From contig NZ_SDHW01000002.1 of assembly GCF_004118265.1 (NCBI RefSeq), forward strand, positions 62,001-126,000: 64,000 nucleotides of DNA, in the 5' to 3' direction. The notes beneath the pieces were generated by a model. It was not told the DNA's origin. It made no database searches and saw nothing but the letters and a program-made list of their open reading frames with translations. This stretch comes from Lacibacter luteus (lineage in GTDB: Bacteria > Bacteroidota > Bacteroidia > Chitinophagales > Chitinophagaceae). The first letter of the stretch is position 1, and every line of letters starts with the position of its first letter. Shown here piece by piece: positions 33,069 to 42,284 of this stretch. Made by a program: the position numbers and the translations under genes.

Positions 33069-34154
33069 ATGCTTCGTTCTTGCTTTTGTGTCTGCATTGC
33101 TGCAGTTATGCTGTATGCCTGTAATCAATCGTCACAACAAAACACCCCCCTCAACAACTGGGCATTAACCGGATTTGTAAAAGTGGATAGTCTCAACCCC
33201 ATTTTGCAACCCAATTCATTGCAGCAGTTTATTTGCCCTGTCAGCAAACAAACGGTGCAGTGGGAAGAACGTAATGTGTTAAATCCGGCAGCAGTTGTAT
33301 TTGATGGCAGGGTTTATTTGTTTTACCGTGCACAGGATCGAAACATGACTTCAAGATTAGGACTTGCTGTGAGTGATGATGGATTGCATTTTAAAAAAAT
33401 GAAGGAGCCGGTATTTTATCCGGCAAACGACAGTATGCTTCAGTACGAATGGAAAGGAGGCGTTGAAGACCCACGGCTGGTTGTAAGTGAAGATGGAACA
33501 TATATTCTTACCTACACTTCATATGATGGTAAAACAGCAAGACTTTGTTTAGCTACTTCCAAAGATCTGCAAACATGGACGAAACACGGTCTTGTGTTAA
33601 GCGATAAAAAGTATAAAGATACCTGGTCGAAATCGGGTGCCATTATTGTAAAACAACACGGAAGTAAGATGATTGCAACAAAGATCAACGGAAAGTATTG
33701 GATGTATTTTGGCGATACAGATCTGTTCATGGCATCGTCTGATGATCTTATTCACTGGACAGTTGCGGAAAATGAGGAAAGTAAAAAGATGATCAGTGTA
33801 CTGCATCCACGCATGGGTTATTTCGACAGCCGCTTAGTTGAACCGGGCCCTTATGCATTATTAAAAGAAGAAGGTGTGCTGTTGATCTATAACGGCAGTA
33901 ATGCAGCTAACTTCAACGACTCGTCCATGCCAAAGTTTACGTATGCAGCCGGGCAGGCTCTGTTTGCAAAAGACGAACCCTGGAAACTCATTGCCAGAAC
34001 TGATTCAAATTTTATTCGACCCGATAAAGATTATGAACGTATTGGCGAAGTAAACGAAGTGTGTTTTGTAGAAGGGCTGATATTCTTCAACAACAAATGG
34101 TTTTTGTATTACGGTACTGCCGATTCAAAAATTGCCGTTGCAGTAAAAGAATAA
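33069..34154 (+). CDS. GH130/GH43-like five-bladed beta-propeller lipoprotein
   Basis: The 361-residue protein has a signal ending MLYACNQSSQ, so it is probably a lipoprotein on the cell envelope. The body is a five-bladed beta propeller in the style of mannoside phosphorylase/hydrolase family GH130: NPAAVVFDGRVYLFYRAQD, RLGLAVSDDGLHF, GGVEDPRLVVSEDG, YFDSRLVEPGP and YYGTADSKIAVA. The GVEDPR segment contains the Asp that is catalytic in this family. Phosphorylase and hydrolase members differ in a few phosphate-binding residues that I cannot judge reliably. It probably cleaves beta-mannosides or related glycans; no polysaccharide-utilisation locus is adjacent. It abuts the convergent batD gene with no spacer. 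Confidence 0.8.
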   Translation: MLRSCFCVCIAAVMLYACNQSSQQNTPLNNWALTGFVKVDSLNPILQPNSLQQFICPVSKQTVQWEERNVLNPAAVVFDGRVYLFYRAQDRNMTSRLGLAVSDDGLHFKKMKEPVFYPANDSMLQYEWKGGVEDPRLVVSEDGTYILTYTSYDGKTARLCLATSKDLQTWTKHGLVLSDKKYKDTWSKSGAIIVKQHGSKMIATKINGKYWMYFGDTDLFMASSDDLIHWTVAENEESKKMISVLHPRMGYFDSRLVEPGPYALLKEEGVLLIYNGSNAANFNDSSMPKFTYAAGQALFAKDEPWKLIARTDSNFIRPDKDYERIGEVNEVCFVEGLIFFNNKWFLYYGTADSKIAVAVKE

Positions 34155-35969
34155 TTAAGCAGAATGTTTTGCTTCGATCTGCTGTAACAGTTTATTGGCA
34201 GCATCAAATAACTCTTCTCTATCGTCGTTTAATTCAACCGGGCTGAACACTGCCAATTCGCAGGTGTTCATAATTCGCTGATAGCTGTCTGCTTCATCTG
34301 TCATTTGCTTTTGCTTCAACAATGATACTGTAGTTAACGTGTTTATTGTTTTTGATTGCAGGTGCAACCGATCGACCATGTAATCTTCCATACCCTGCAT
34401 CAACAAAGTATAGAATTGTTTTTTGTGTGTATTGCTCAATGCATCAGCAGCAGGCTGTAAAAAATTTTCAATGCCCGGTTTATTAATTACGGGTATTTGT
34501 TCTTCCTGCATGGTTGCAACTTCATCTGTTTCCTTTTTCGTTCGTTTTGCCTGAACAATTAACCCGGCCGCCATCAACACTAAAATAACAGCACCAACAG
34601 TTGCAACCCATACCCAACGTGGCGTGCCTTCATCTTCCGGCACCACATCTTCAAACACAGGTGTTTTCCGTTTTACTGCTGCGGTAACTTGTAATTGCAA
34701 TGTATCGCTGTTGATTGTGTGATAGGTTTTTGTTGTTTGATCGAAATACGAGAAATGAACAGCGGGAATAACAAATGTTCCCGCTTTGGTAACAGAAAAC
34801 GGTATATCAAACACTTTACTTCCGCTAATGGGTGCATGCTGCTTATCGAGGTTTTCGCTGAGTTTTGCATCGAATGAATCAACTCCCGATGGCCAGTTAA
34901 TAACAGGTGCCGTAATCATAGGCAGGTTGCCTTTCCCTTTAATAACAATACGCAAGGTGGCATTATCATTTGCAGCAATCGTATGGGTCAACAGCGATGT
35001 TTCCATTGTAAACGCACCAACTGCGCCATTAAAACTTTCGGGCTTGTTTTTTTCCGGCACATCAAGCACTTTTATTTTCAGTTCATCGCTTTTCAGCACC
35101 ACTCTTTCTTCAATTGTTCCTGCGCTTTCAATCTCTGCTTCTTTCATTTTATCCATCACCGCATCAAACCAGCTACTGGTTTCTTTGGTGCTTCTTGCTT
35201 TTGCTCTAACTAAACGTACAAGATTTTCCACTTCAACAGGTTCTATGGTTAACTCGCCCGATTGCAAAGGAAACAGTTGCACTTTACGTATGAGATAGCA
35301 GTTGTACATTTTTCCGTTCAGCATTTCCTTCGAAAAGTTTCCCGATTCAGGCTGTTCCATATCTACAACTGAAAAGCCGTTAAGCGATGGACGTTTTACA
35401 ATTTTCGATTCGCTGTCTAAACGTGTAAACAATTTGAATGTAGCAAGCACCGGTTCTCCTACATAGCAACTGTGCTTGTCGATGGTTGCTTTAATAAAAA
35501 GATTCTTCGCAATTTTTTCTTTAACGGTTTCGTTCGGCAATAAATAATAATCAGGGCGCTCCTCTTCAATTAACTGTTCGCCTGCAGGCTTTACAAAAAT
35601 GTTTGTTACGGGTGAAGCAATCATTTTTCCATTTGCTTTTACAATGGCCGATGCAATAGGCAAGCGGCCTTTTATTTTGGGGCGAAGCGTAACTGTGTAG
35701 GTAATATACTCTACAAGCGAACCGTTGATCCATGTAACTCCGGTTGTTTGTTCGAAGCCGCCGAGCTGCTCAAAATTCCGGAAGGTTGGTGCAGTAAAGT
35801 CATCTACATGGTTGGTGCCTTCAACAACAAACTGCAGTTGAAACGATTCGTTTACCTGCACAACTGCTTTGCTCGGCAGTACCGATAATTTTACCTGTGC
35901 AAATGCAACAACAGAAACAAACACTGTTACTGCCAAACAAATAAAACGATATGGTAGCTGTCTGCGCAT
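34155..35969 (-). CDS. batD: BatD family protein (Bacteroides aerotolerance)
   Basis: The 604-residue protein (ATG at 35969; a TTG three codons upstream is possible) has a signal peptide ending FAQ, then repeated beta-sandwich domains of the BatD type: KAVVQVNESFQLQFVVEGT, FRNFEQLGGFEQTTGVTW and KIKGRLPIASAIVKANG near the start. A membrane helix (about 450-470, WVWVATVGAVILVLMAAGLI) and a cytoplasmic helical tail follow. BatD normally belongs to the batABCDE locus with MoxR-type ATPase and von Willebrand factor proteins, and is linked to oxidative-stress tolerance in Bacteroides. Here it stands alone, without batA/B/C next to it. Confidence 0.9.
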   Translation of the reverse strand: MRRQLPYRFICLAVTVFVSVVAFAQVKLSVLPSKAVVQVNESFQLQFVVEGTNHVDDFTAPTFRNFEQLGGFEQTTGVTWINGSLVEYITYTVTLRPKIKGRLPIASAIVKANGKMIASPVTNIFVKPAGEQLIEEERPDYYLLPNETVKEKIAKNLFIKATIDKHSCYVGEPVLATFKLFTRLDSESKIVKRPSLNGFSVVDMEQPESGNFSKEMLNGKMYNCYLIRKVQLFPLQSGELTIEPVEVENLVRLVRAKARSTKETSSWFDAVMDKMKEAEIESAGTIEERVVLKSDELKIKVLDVPEKNKPESFNGAVGAFTMETSLLTHTIAANDNATLRIVIKGKGNLPMITAPVINWPSGVDSFDAKLSENLDKQHAPISGSKVFDIPFSVTKAGTFVIPAVHFSYFDQTTKTYHTINSDTLQLQVTAAVKRKTPVFEDVVPEDEGTPRWVWVATVGAVILVLMAAGLIVQAKRTKKETDEVATMQEEQIPVINKPGIENFLQPAADALSNTHKKQFYTLLMQGMEDYMVDRLHLQSKTINTLTTVSLLKQKQMTDEADSYQRIMNTCELAVFSPVELNDDREELFDAANKLLQQIEAKHSA

Positions 35970-36051
35970 ACTGCACAAAATTAATTTAAGATAAGGCGGT
36001 ATGCTTTAGTTCCAAACTAAGTTGCTGTTAAAATCAATTGCGGATAAGCGG

Positions 36052-36768
36052 TTACAGATCGCCCAGTTGCGGACGGATGACGAGATCTTCCACACATGCC
36101 TGTGGCGATAATTGCGAACAGCTGAAAACCATCTGTGCTATATCTTCTGCTTCCATAATACGTTTATCGGAATTATCGTAATCGCCCCAGGAATCTGTTA
36201 ATACGGCACCGGGAAAAACAGATGTCACTTTAATCAAATGCTGCTTCATTTCTTCACGCAGGTTTTTACTAAAGCCATGTAATGCAAATTTGCTGATGCT
36301 GTATGCGCCTCCGTTTGCATATGCATTGAGCGATGCGATGGAACACATGTTGAAGATATGTCCACGTGTGCCCGACAGCGGGCTTTGTTTCATCATTTGC
36401 GGCAAGAGTTTACGGGTAAGATGATAGGCGCTGTACAGGTTTACAGCGATCATTTCTTCCAGCACACCACGGTCTTCGTTGTATACACTGCCGGGCAAAA
36501 AATTACCGGCGTTGTTAACAAGTACATCAATATGCATGCTGTTGTCGAGAATCCATTGGCCGAAATTTTCCACTTCATCCTGTTTACTCAGATCTCTTGC
36601 TTTGCCCTTTATTTTTACACCGGGATATTTAGTGAGAAGCTCTTCCATTGTTTTGTACAATGCCACTTCGTTTTTTGAGCACAAATACAACGAATGCCCA
36701 TTGGCAGCATACACTTCAGCAATTGCCTTTCCTATTCCCCTTGAAGCTCCGGTAATAACAACGTTCAT
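36052..36768 (-). CDS. Short-chain dehydrogenase/reductase (SDR)
   Basis: The ATG at 36768 gives a 238-residue enzyme that starts directly with the cofactor motif VVITGASRGIGKA. Other marks are VLVNNAGNFLPG, the active-site Ser region IFNMCSIASLNAY, and Tyr-x-x-x-Lys in YSISKFALHGFSKNL. Cofactor preference is probably NADP from the Lys/Arg after the glycine motif, not proven. Substrate is unknown; classical SDRs act on alcohols, ketones or fatty-acyl groups. A longer upstream frame is less likely because it runs into the intergenic repeat. It is divergent from yjjG. Confidence 0.87.
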   Translation of the reverse strand: MNVVITGASRGIGKAIAEVYAANGHSLYLCSKNEVALYKTMEELLTKYPGVKIKGKARDLSKQDEVENFGQWILDNSMHIDVLVNNAGNFLPGSVYNEDRGVLEEMIAVNLYSAYHLTRKLLPQMMKQSPLSGTRGHIFNMCSIASLNAYANGGAYSISKFALHGFSKNLREEMKQHLIKVTSVFPGAVLTDSWGDYDNSDKRIMEAEDIAQMVFSCSQLSPQACVEDLVIRPQLGDL

Positions 36769-36775
36769 AATTTCA

Positions 36776-36854
36776 GATTTTAGATTGTAGATTGCAGATT
36801 TTAGCAGACTGTACAATCAGTACAAATCTAAAATCGTAATTCTGAAATCTGAAA
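36776..36854. repeat. Inverted repeat between the SDR gene and yjjG
   Basis: GATTTTAGATT (36776-36786) is inverted as AATCTAAAATC (36825-36835). An outer pair TTTCAGATTT / AAATCTGAAA (36771-36780 / 36845-36854) extends it up to the yjjG start codon. The whole 80-base gap is built of AGATTTTAGATTGCAGATT-type words. It could be an operator region or, more likely, a common intergenic repeat. Confidence 0.5.
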
Positions 36855-37552
36855 TGAAATACCGTCATCTTTTTTTTGATCTTGATCATACGTTGTGGGA
36901 TTTTGATGCCAATGCCATGGAAACACTCACCGATGTTTACCGTGATATGCAACTGGAAGCAGCAGGGGTAAACGATTTTGATGCGTTTTGCAAACACTAC
37001 CTCCGTCATAATGCCGTTTTATGGGATCGTTACCACAACGGTTTTATTTCTGCAGAAGATCTGAAATGGAAACGGATGTGGCGAACACTGCTTGAGTTTA
37101 AGATCGGTAGTGAAGAACTCGCCCGTAAAATGAGTGGTTATTTTTTAGAAGTATTGCCAACCAAGCAAAACCTGTTTCCTTACACACACGAAATTCTTCA
37201 GCACCTGAAAGAAAAAGAATACAGGCTGCACCTCATCACCAACGGTTTTGAAAAAACGCAGTGGCGCAAATTGGATAACAGCAAACTGGGCCAGTATTTT
37301 GAAGAGGTAATTACCAGCGAAACAAGTAACAGCGTAAAGCCCAATAAAGAAATTTTTGAATATGCTTTACGCATTACGGGAGCAGAGTTACAGCAAAGTA
37401 TCATGATCGGGGATAACCTCGATGCAGATATTAAAGGCGCTATTAATGCAGGCATGGATTCGATTTTCGTCAACCACATCAATGCCGATCTGAAAGGAAT
37501 TAAACCGACGTATGTGATTACACATTTGAAGGAGCTGGAGGAGATTTTTTAA
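36854..37552 (+). CDS. yjjG: HAD hydrolase, YjjG family noncanonical pyrimidine nucleotidase
   Basis: The 232-residue protein has the HAD phosphatase motif I FFDLDHTLWDF (nucleophile Asp9, acid/base Asp11), motif II LITNGFE, motif III Lys in NSVKPNKEIF and motif IV MIGDNLDADIKGA. The DLDHTLWDF form and length match YjjG, which removes phosphate from dUMP, 5-fluoro-dUMP and other odd pyrimidine nucleotides, so it protects the nucleotide pool. Substrate range here is inferred from family. It is followed by a strong palindromic terminator shared with convergent psd. Confidence 0.88.
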   Translation: MKYRHLFFDLDHTLWDFDANAMETLTDVYRDMQLEAAGVNDFDAFCKHYLRHNAVLWDRYHNGFISAEDLKWKRMWRTLLEFKIGSEELARKMSGYFLEVLPTKQNLFPYTHEILQHLKEKEYRLHLITNGFEKTQWRKLDNSKLGQYFEEVITSETSNSVKPNKEIFEYALRITGAELQQSIMIGDNLDADIKGAINAGMDSIFVNHINADLKGIKPTYVITHLKELEEIF

Positions 37553-37564
37553 TTATTCACGACG

Positions 37565-37605
37565 ATATGAAAAAGCCCGACTATTTTAGTCGGGCTTTTT
37601 CATAT
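37565..37605. terminator. Strong bidirectional terminator between yjjG and psd
   Basis: A perfect 19-bp stem (37565-37583 with 37587-37605, core AAGCCCGACTA / TAGTCGGGCTT) with loop TTT, containing AAAAA/TTTTT on its sides. It serves the convergent yjjG and psd genes. Confidence 0.92.
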
Positions 37606-37634
37606 GCGAATATGTTATTGCTAATTATTCACTA

Positions 37635-38291
37635 TCAATATTCCGCCAACACCGTTACCCCACCCTTCACTACTTCGTTCAGCTTTACATTGATCTTTGT
37701 ACCAACAGGCAACAGAATATCTACACGTGAACCGAATTTGATAAAGCCGAGCTCACCACCCTGTTCTACTTTTTGTCCAGGTTGCAGATAGTTTACAATA
37801 CGCTTGGCAACAGCACCTGCAATTTGTTTTACGAGAATTACAATGCGATCGTTACTAAGCACCACACTGTGGCGTTCGTTTTCGGTAGATGATTTAGGAT
37901 TCCATGCAACGAGGTACTTGCCTTTATGGTATTGCGAATAATTTACTTCGCCTGCAATAGGGTTGAGATTCACATGCACATTTGCCGGGCTCATAAACAC
38001 ACTCAGCTGAATACGCTTGTCCTTAAAATATTCTACATCAACAATTTCTTCAATTACCACCACCTTACCATCGCATGGACTGTAAATTACATTTGGATTG
38101 ATAGGTGTAACACGACGTGGTATGCGAAAAAATGAAATAATAAACAGCAGGAAGAACAAGGTTACTGCAAAAACAAGCCATGCAATAACCGGCAAACTCG
38201 GGCTGAGGAAATTAAAAGTAAGCAGGTTAATGATTACAAATAAAACGGCTGCAATAGAAATACTTTTAAATCCTTCTCTGTGAATTGTCAT
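37635..38291 (-). CDS. psd: Phosphatidylserine decarboxylase (short PSD-A form)
   Basis: Psd converts phosphatidylserine to phosphatidylethanolamine at the membrane. The start is set at ATG 38291 (MTIHREGFKSIS). Two N-terminal membrane segments lie at about residues 12-30 and 35-55. The core shows VIYSPCDGKVVVIEE, SVFMSPANVHVNLNPIAGEV with the catalytic His and Asn, and the self-cleavage site Gly187-Ser188 in GFIKFGSRVDILLP, where Ser becomes the pyruvoyl group. Length of 218 residues fits the short archaeal-type form found in this phylum. It is the last gene of a cluster with cdsA and a CPBP protease. Confidence 0.93.
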   Translation of the reverse strand: MTIHREGFKSISIAAVLFVIINLLTFNFLSPSLPVIAWLVFAVTLFFLLFIISFFRIPRRVTPINPNVIYSPCDGKVVVIEEIVDVEYFKDKRIQLSVFMSPANVHVNLNPIAGEVNYSQYHKGKYLVAWNPKSSTENERHSVVLSNDRIVILVKQIAGAVAKRIVNYLQPGQKVEQGGELGFIKFGSRVDILLPVGTKINVKLNEVVKGGVTVLAEY

Positions 38292-38327
38292 ACAAGAAAT
38301 TGAGCAGCGAAAGTACAAAGATTCGGC

Positions 38328-38993
38328 CTATTGGTACTCCTGTTTCCCAAACTTCTGCCAATGTTCAACTGCATAGTTCAAAAAAGCCTTGGGTGCTTTT
38401 CCAAAGCTGCTATCGGCATTGTATTGACCGCCAATTGTATCTTTTTGTAAAACCATCAATTCTTCACCACGAATAGCGTACTTCTGTTCGCCTTCGTACA
38501 TAATGAGCTTTTTAGTGTTGGGGCTAACATCGCCTTTGCAACTGAGTGCATACACCATGGTTATTTCGGCCAGGCCGTTACTATCAAGATCGGTAATGGT
38601 TAAATGATCGTCGTAAAACGAACAGGTAACATCTACTTCGCAGTCTTCAATGTAATCAACCATTTTCCATTTCTGCACAAACCCACTGTCCGACTTTTGA
38701 TAAAGAATAGCAGATAGTTTTGCCGAAGCACCGGATGATCCTTTCTTTATGTATGATCCTGTTTCGTAAAGCACCAGCCAGTTTTCGCCGGATGCATCGT
38801 GCCATTTTTTTGCACGTTTTAACTCGTACGAATTGGGTGCAGGTAACAACGCACTAACTGCAGCCGTTACTTCTTCCACTTCAGAAAGTTTTTTTTCTTC
38901 GGTGAGCACAACTGCAGGCTTGTCTTCCTGCTTTTTGTTTTTGCAGGCAAACAAACAACAAGCTGTGAGTAATACAAGTAACAGGTGTTTCAT
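38328..38993 (-). CDS. Lipoprotein of unknown function (similar to M949_RS01915 family)
   Basis: The 221-residue product has a lipoprotein signal (MKHLLLVLLTACCLFACKNKK, lipobox LFAC). The mature part contains GENWLVLYETGSY, YIEDCEVDVTCSFYDDHLTI, DLDSNGLAEITMVYALSCKGD and KLIMYEGEQKYAIRG. These words recall the family named after Riemerella M949_RS01915, linked to surface polysaccharide production; the resemblance is from memory and uncertain. The DLDSNGLAE segment looks like an FG-GAP/calcium-binding turn. It overlaps the end of cdsA by one base, so it is in the same operon. Confidence 0.7.
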   Translation of the reverse strand: MKHLLLVLLTACCLFACKNKKQEDKPAVVLTEEKKLSEVEEVTAAVSALLPAPNSYELKRAKKWHDASGENWLVLYETGSYIKKGSSGASAKLSAILYQKSDSGFVQKWKMVDYIEDCEVDVTCSFYDDHLTITDLDSNGLAEITMVYALSCKGDVSPNTKKLIMYEGEQKYAIRGEELMVLQKDTIGGQYNADSSFGKAPKAFLNYAVEHWQKFGKQEYQ

Positions 38994-39898
38994 TAGCTAA
39001 TTATTTTTAACAGCAGCCATACAAAAGGTACAGCAACCAGTAACGAATCGAAACGATCGAGAAAACCACCATGCCCCGGCATAAAACTTCCACTGTCTTT
39101 TACATTGGCCAGTCGCTTGAGTTTACTTTCGAGCAAATCGCCAACGGTTCCGGTAATTGCAGCAATGAATGCAATTACCGCCCAAAGCCAGGCAGAAGAA
39201 GACTGACTGAGAGAACCTAAGCCCCACATTACTGCTACTGCAAGAATAATTCCGCCAACAGTACCCTCCCACGTTTTTTTGGGTGAGATAGCACTCAGCG
39301 GTGTTTTACCAATAAGCGAACCAACAATGTAAGCCATTGTATCGTTGATCCAGATAGAACCGATGATCATGAGTGGTACAGCATATCCACTTACTTTAGC
39401 AAGCAATGTAGAAATGTTGGAGAAAGTATCTTCACCATTATGCGGCATCCACAAGGCACCGCTGCGTAAATGCATCAATAAAGCCCAACTGAGTGAGATG
39501 TATACAAGTCCGAATAAAGAATGGGCAATGTATTTTAAGTTGAACTGTTTGGAAAAAAGCAATTCGCTGATGGGCACTAACAGAAAACCAGCCAGCATTA
39601 ACATCCATCCAATAGAATGCAACGATATCGTTTCTGTAAGAAACCAATCGGCAGTTAAAAACAACATCAACCCATAGCCACCGATCATTACACCATATTT
39701 ATGAAATGGATTGATGGTTTGATAACCTTTATCAATCAAACCCACCAGCTTCTGGTATTCGAACCAGCAGCCGAAATGAATAACAGAAAATAACGCAAGA
39801 AAACTCCATTTGTTCCAGAGTAAGCCAAACAACATGATCACTACAAATAAAACTGCAGTGAGTGCTCTTGTTTTAAACGTTTGCCAGTTAAAAGCCAT
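38993..39898 (-). CDS. cdsA: Phosphatidate cytidylyltransferase
   Basis: CdsA makes CDP-diacylglycerol from phosphatidate and CTP, the branch point of all phospholipids. The 301-residue membrane protein has about seven to eight helices. It carries the family signature as TVGDLLESKLKRLANVKDSG followed by PGHGGFLDRFDSLL; the acidic residues bind metal and CTP. An SPKKTWEGTVGG block lies upstream of it. It is between the CPBP gene (15 bases upstream) and a lipoprotein gene (overlap), with psd after that, so phospholipid synthesis genes are grouped. Confidence 0.95.
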   Translation of the reverse strand: MAFNWQTFKTRALTAVLFVVIMLFGLLWNKWSFLALFSVIHFGCWFEYQKLVGLIDKGYQTINPFHKYGVMIGGYGLMLFLTADWFLTETISLHSIGWMLMLAGFLLVPISELLFSKQFNLKYIAHSLFGLVYISLSWALLMHLRSGALWMPHNGEDTFSNISTLLAKVSGYAVPLMIIGSIWINDTMAYIVGSLIGKTPLSAISPKKTWEGTVGGIILAVAVMWGLGSLSQSSSAWLWAVIAFIAAITGTVGDLLESKLKRLANVKDSGSFMPGHGGFLDRFDSLLVAVPFVWLLLKIIS

Positions 39899-39913
39899 GC
39901 AAGGATATTAAAC

Positions 39914-40864
39914 TTAAGAATTGAAGCGGTTTGTTGCTTCGTTCGTATTTGCTAAACCATCGGGGTAAATTTTAGTAGCCGATAATTTCTTCAGTGTAAT
40001 AAATAAACCAACCAATACAGCTAAACTAATTAAGCCCGCCCACCAGGGAGCAGCTTCACCCACTTCCATATCGATTTTTTTATCTTTCAGGTATTGATAG
40101 TAAAGAACAGTTACCATCAACGCATTATTAAAAAAGTGGCCGATAATGCTGTACCACAAATTGCCCGTATAATAAAAAATATAACCCAATGCCATCCCCA
40201 ATGCAACACGTGGAATAAACCCGTACCAGGAAAAATGCACCACACTGAAAATGACGGATGTAATAACAATTGCAAGCCAGGGCACTTTTATAGATCGTGT
40301 AACTGCCGATTGCAATGCACCACGAAAGAACACCTCTTCCACAATTGCAGGCATCAATGCAATAACAAAAATGGCAGCAATATAATCGGTGGGCGTTTTA
40401 AAAGTAGCCATCAATTTTACCTGCTCGGCATACTGCGACTCCATGTTATCAAAAAACTTTTTAGCCGCTGCCGTAAGTGGAATAGCTTTATTCAGCTCTG
40501 CCAATGTACCAACAAGTGGCAACACGGCAAGCATGATAACAATTGCAAGTACTGCACGGTTAATTTTAACTCCCCTCTTCAAACCTAAATGAGCAAACGG
40601 CTTTTTTGTAACAATGCGGGCTGTAACAAATGCAGGTATAAAAAAAATGATGATAGTTGAAACAACCTGCATCGCTTTTACAGCATCAACATAAGCAGGA
40701 TTAAGCATATCCTTCGCCATTTCGAGAGGCCCCTTACCCGTCATAACCATCCAAATCGGAATGGTAACAACAGTGCCGACAATCATGCAGGCAATTAATA
40801 AACCAAAAAGGATAAGAACTTCTACTCCGGGCTCTATTTTGCGCTGGTATTGATTTTCGTTCAT
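39914..40864 (-). CDS. CPBP family intramembrane glutamic endopeptidase
   Basis: The 316-residue membrane protein has about eight helices. The CPBP (CAAX protease/bacteriocin-processing) motifs are present: motif 1 IVEEVFFRGALQ with the Glu-Glu pair and Arg, motif 2 FSVVHFSWYG with its His, and motif 3 SIIGHFFNNAL with the third His. These residues form the catalytic centre in the membrane. The substrate is unknown. It is the first gene of a minus-strand group with cdsA, a lipoprotein and psd. It is divergent from dusB across only 45 bases. Confidence 0.88.
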   Translation of the reverse strand: MNENQYQRKIEPGVEVLILFGLLIACMIVGTVVTIPIWMVMTGKGPLEMAKDMLNPAYVDAVKAMQVVSTIIIFFIPAFVTARIVTKKPFAHLGLKRGVKINRAVLAIVIMLAVLPLVGTLAELNKAIPLTAAAKKFFDNMESQYAEQVKLMATFKTPTDYIAAIFVIALMPAIVEEVFFRGALQSAVTRSIKVPWLAIVITSVIFSVVHFSWYGFIPRVALGMALGYIFYYTGNLWYSIIGHFFNNALMVTVLYYQYLKDKKIDMEVGEAAPWWAGLISLAVLVGLFITLKKLSATKIYPDGLANTNEATNRFNS

Positions 40865-40884
40865 AACTACTGGTAAAAACTAAC

Positions 40885-40892
40885 TAAATTTG
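40885..40892 (+). promoter_or_regulatory. Promoter -7 element of dusB
   Basis: TAAATTTG is an exact TAnnTTTG, 17 bases before the GTG start, in a 45-base divergent gap shared with the CPBP gene. Confidence 0.45.
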
Positions 40893-40909
40893 CGGCTTGA
40901 TTTTACAAA

Positions 40910-41950
40910 GTGGTAAAGATAGGTAACATATCGCTTCCCGAATTTCCGCTCCTCCTTGCACCCATGGAAGATGTGAGCGACCCGCCTTTCCGTGCAGTTT
41001 GCAAGGATAATGGTGCAGATATGATGTTCAGTGAGTTCATCAGCAGCGAAGGATTGATCCGTGATGCAATTAAAAGTCGCCAAAAGCTCGACTTTGAAGA
41101 AGAAGAGCGCCCGTTTGGTATCCAGATTTTTGGTGGCGATGAAGAAGCATTGGGCATGAGTGCCAAGATCTGCGAAACAGTTAATCCCGATTTAGTAGAT
41201 ATTAATTTCGGCTGTCCGGTAAAGAAAGTAGCCATGAAAGGTGCCGGAGCCGGTGTATTGAAGGATATTGACCTTATGGTTCGTTTAACTGAATCGGTTG
41301 TAAAATCTACTTCACTCCCCGTAACAGTTAAAACCCGTTTAGGCTGGGATGATAATACCAGGAATATTGAAGAAGTTGCTGAACGTTTGCAGGATATCGG
41401 TATTAAAGCATTGAGCATTCACGGTCGTACACGTATGCAGATGTACAAAGGCGAAGCAGACTGGACGCTGATCGGCAAAGTGAAGAACAACCCCCGTATC
41501 AACATCCCCATTTTTGGTAATGGTGATATCGACAGTCCGGAAAAAGCAGTGGAGTATAAAAACCGCTATGGTGTTGATGGTATTATGATCGGTCGTGCTG
41601 CGATTGGTTATCCCTGGATTTTTAACGAAATAAAACATTTTGTAAAAACAGGCGAGCATCTTGCGCCGCCAACCGTTGAGCAGCGTGTTGAAGTTTGCAG
41701 AAAGCATTTGCATAAAAGTTATAAATGGAAAGGTCCAAAGGTGGGCATTTTTGAAATGCGTCGCCATTACGCCAACTACCTCAAAGGTTTGCCGAATATT
41801 AAAGAGTATCGTTCCAAACTTGTTACAATGATGACGGTGGAAGAAATTGACGCCGTACTGGATGAGATCGTAACCAAGTTTGCGGGTTTTGAATTTGAAC
41901 CTTCAAAAATTGAGTTGATCAATTACCACGAAAAGTGCCCGGTGAATTAA
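40910..41950 (+). CDS. dusB: tRNA-dihydrouridine synthase
   Basis: Dus enzymes reduce uridine to dihydrouridine in the D-loop of tRNAs with FMN and NADPH. The start is a GTG giving MVKIGNISLPEFPLLLAPME. The TIM-barrel shows LAPMEDVSDPPFRAVC, the catalytic Cys102 in DINFGCPVKKV, the FMN-phosphate region VTVKTRLGW, LSIHGRTRMQMYKGEADW and FGNGDIDSPEKA, then the family's C-terminal helical domain. The length of 346 residues and the pattern fit the DusB/NifR3 group. A strong terminator follows. Confidence 0.95.
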   Translation: MVKIGNISLPEFPLLLAPMEDVSDPPFRAVCKDNGADMMFSEFISSEGLIRDAIKSRQKLDFEEEERPFGIQIFGGDEEALGMSAKICETVNPDLVDINFGCPVKKVAMKGAGAGVLKDIDLMVRLTESVVKSTSLPVTVKTRLGWDDNTRNIEEVAERLQDIGIKALSIHGRTRMQMYKGEADWTLIGKVKNNPRINIPIFGNGDIDSPEKAVEYKNRYGVDGIMIGRAAIGYPWIFNEIKHFVKTGEHLAPPTVEQRVEVCRKHLHKSYKWKGPKVGIFEMRRHYANYLKGLPNIKEYRSKLVTMMTVEEIDAVLDEIVTKFAGFEFEPSKIELINYHEKCPVN

Positions 41951-42284
41951 TTAGCAGCAGCATTTACCTTGTTTATTATACTATCTTATAAAAGCTGAAA
42001 TCATTTTACGGTTTCGGCTTTTTTTATTGCATACACCTGCCGGGGCTCGTCTGTCTTTGTAGTACAAACTATCAATTTCGATAAATAAGGTTCGTTAGTG
42101 AGCATTAATTTTTTTGTCCTTTTTATACAAATTTGGCGATTATACTTCTGATTTTTAATCTATTTCAAATATAGATAATTTTTACTTTGTTTTTTGGAGA
42201 TAAAAAAATCCGACAAGAGCGTGATTTTCTACCCTTATTTTTTGGATATATTTAGTTTAATCAACTAACTAAACTAACAATCAC
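41951..42284 (+). other. Intergenic region before the SusC gene
   Basis: This 334-base gap starts with the dusB terminator and is otherwise very AT-rich. Near its end are TATATTTA (a -7-like element) and an inverted repeat TTTAGTT / AACTAAA just upstream of the SusC start. I see no gene in it. The region probably holds the SusC/SusD promoter and a leader of some tens of bases. Confidence 0.5.
41990..42026 (+). terminator. Intrinsic terminator after dusB
   Basis: AAAGCTGAAA (41991-42000) pairs with TTTCGGCTTT (42012-42021) with one G-T pair. The loop has about eleven bases. A run of T follows. Confidence 0.8.

Noticed and set aside
34786-35298. 170-codon open frame on the plus strand inside batD
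   Set aside because: It lies wholly antisense to a well-supported BatD gene; it has no family match that I recognise and no promoter.
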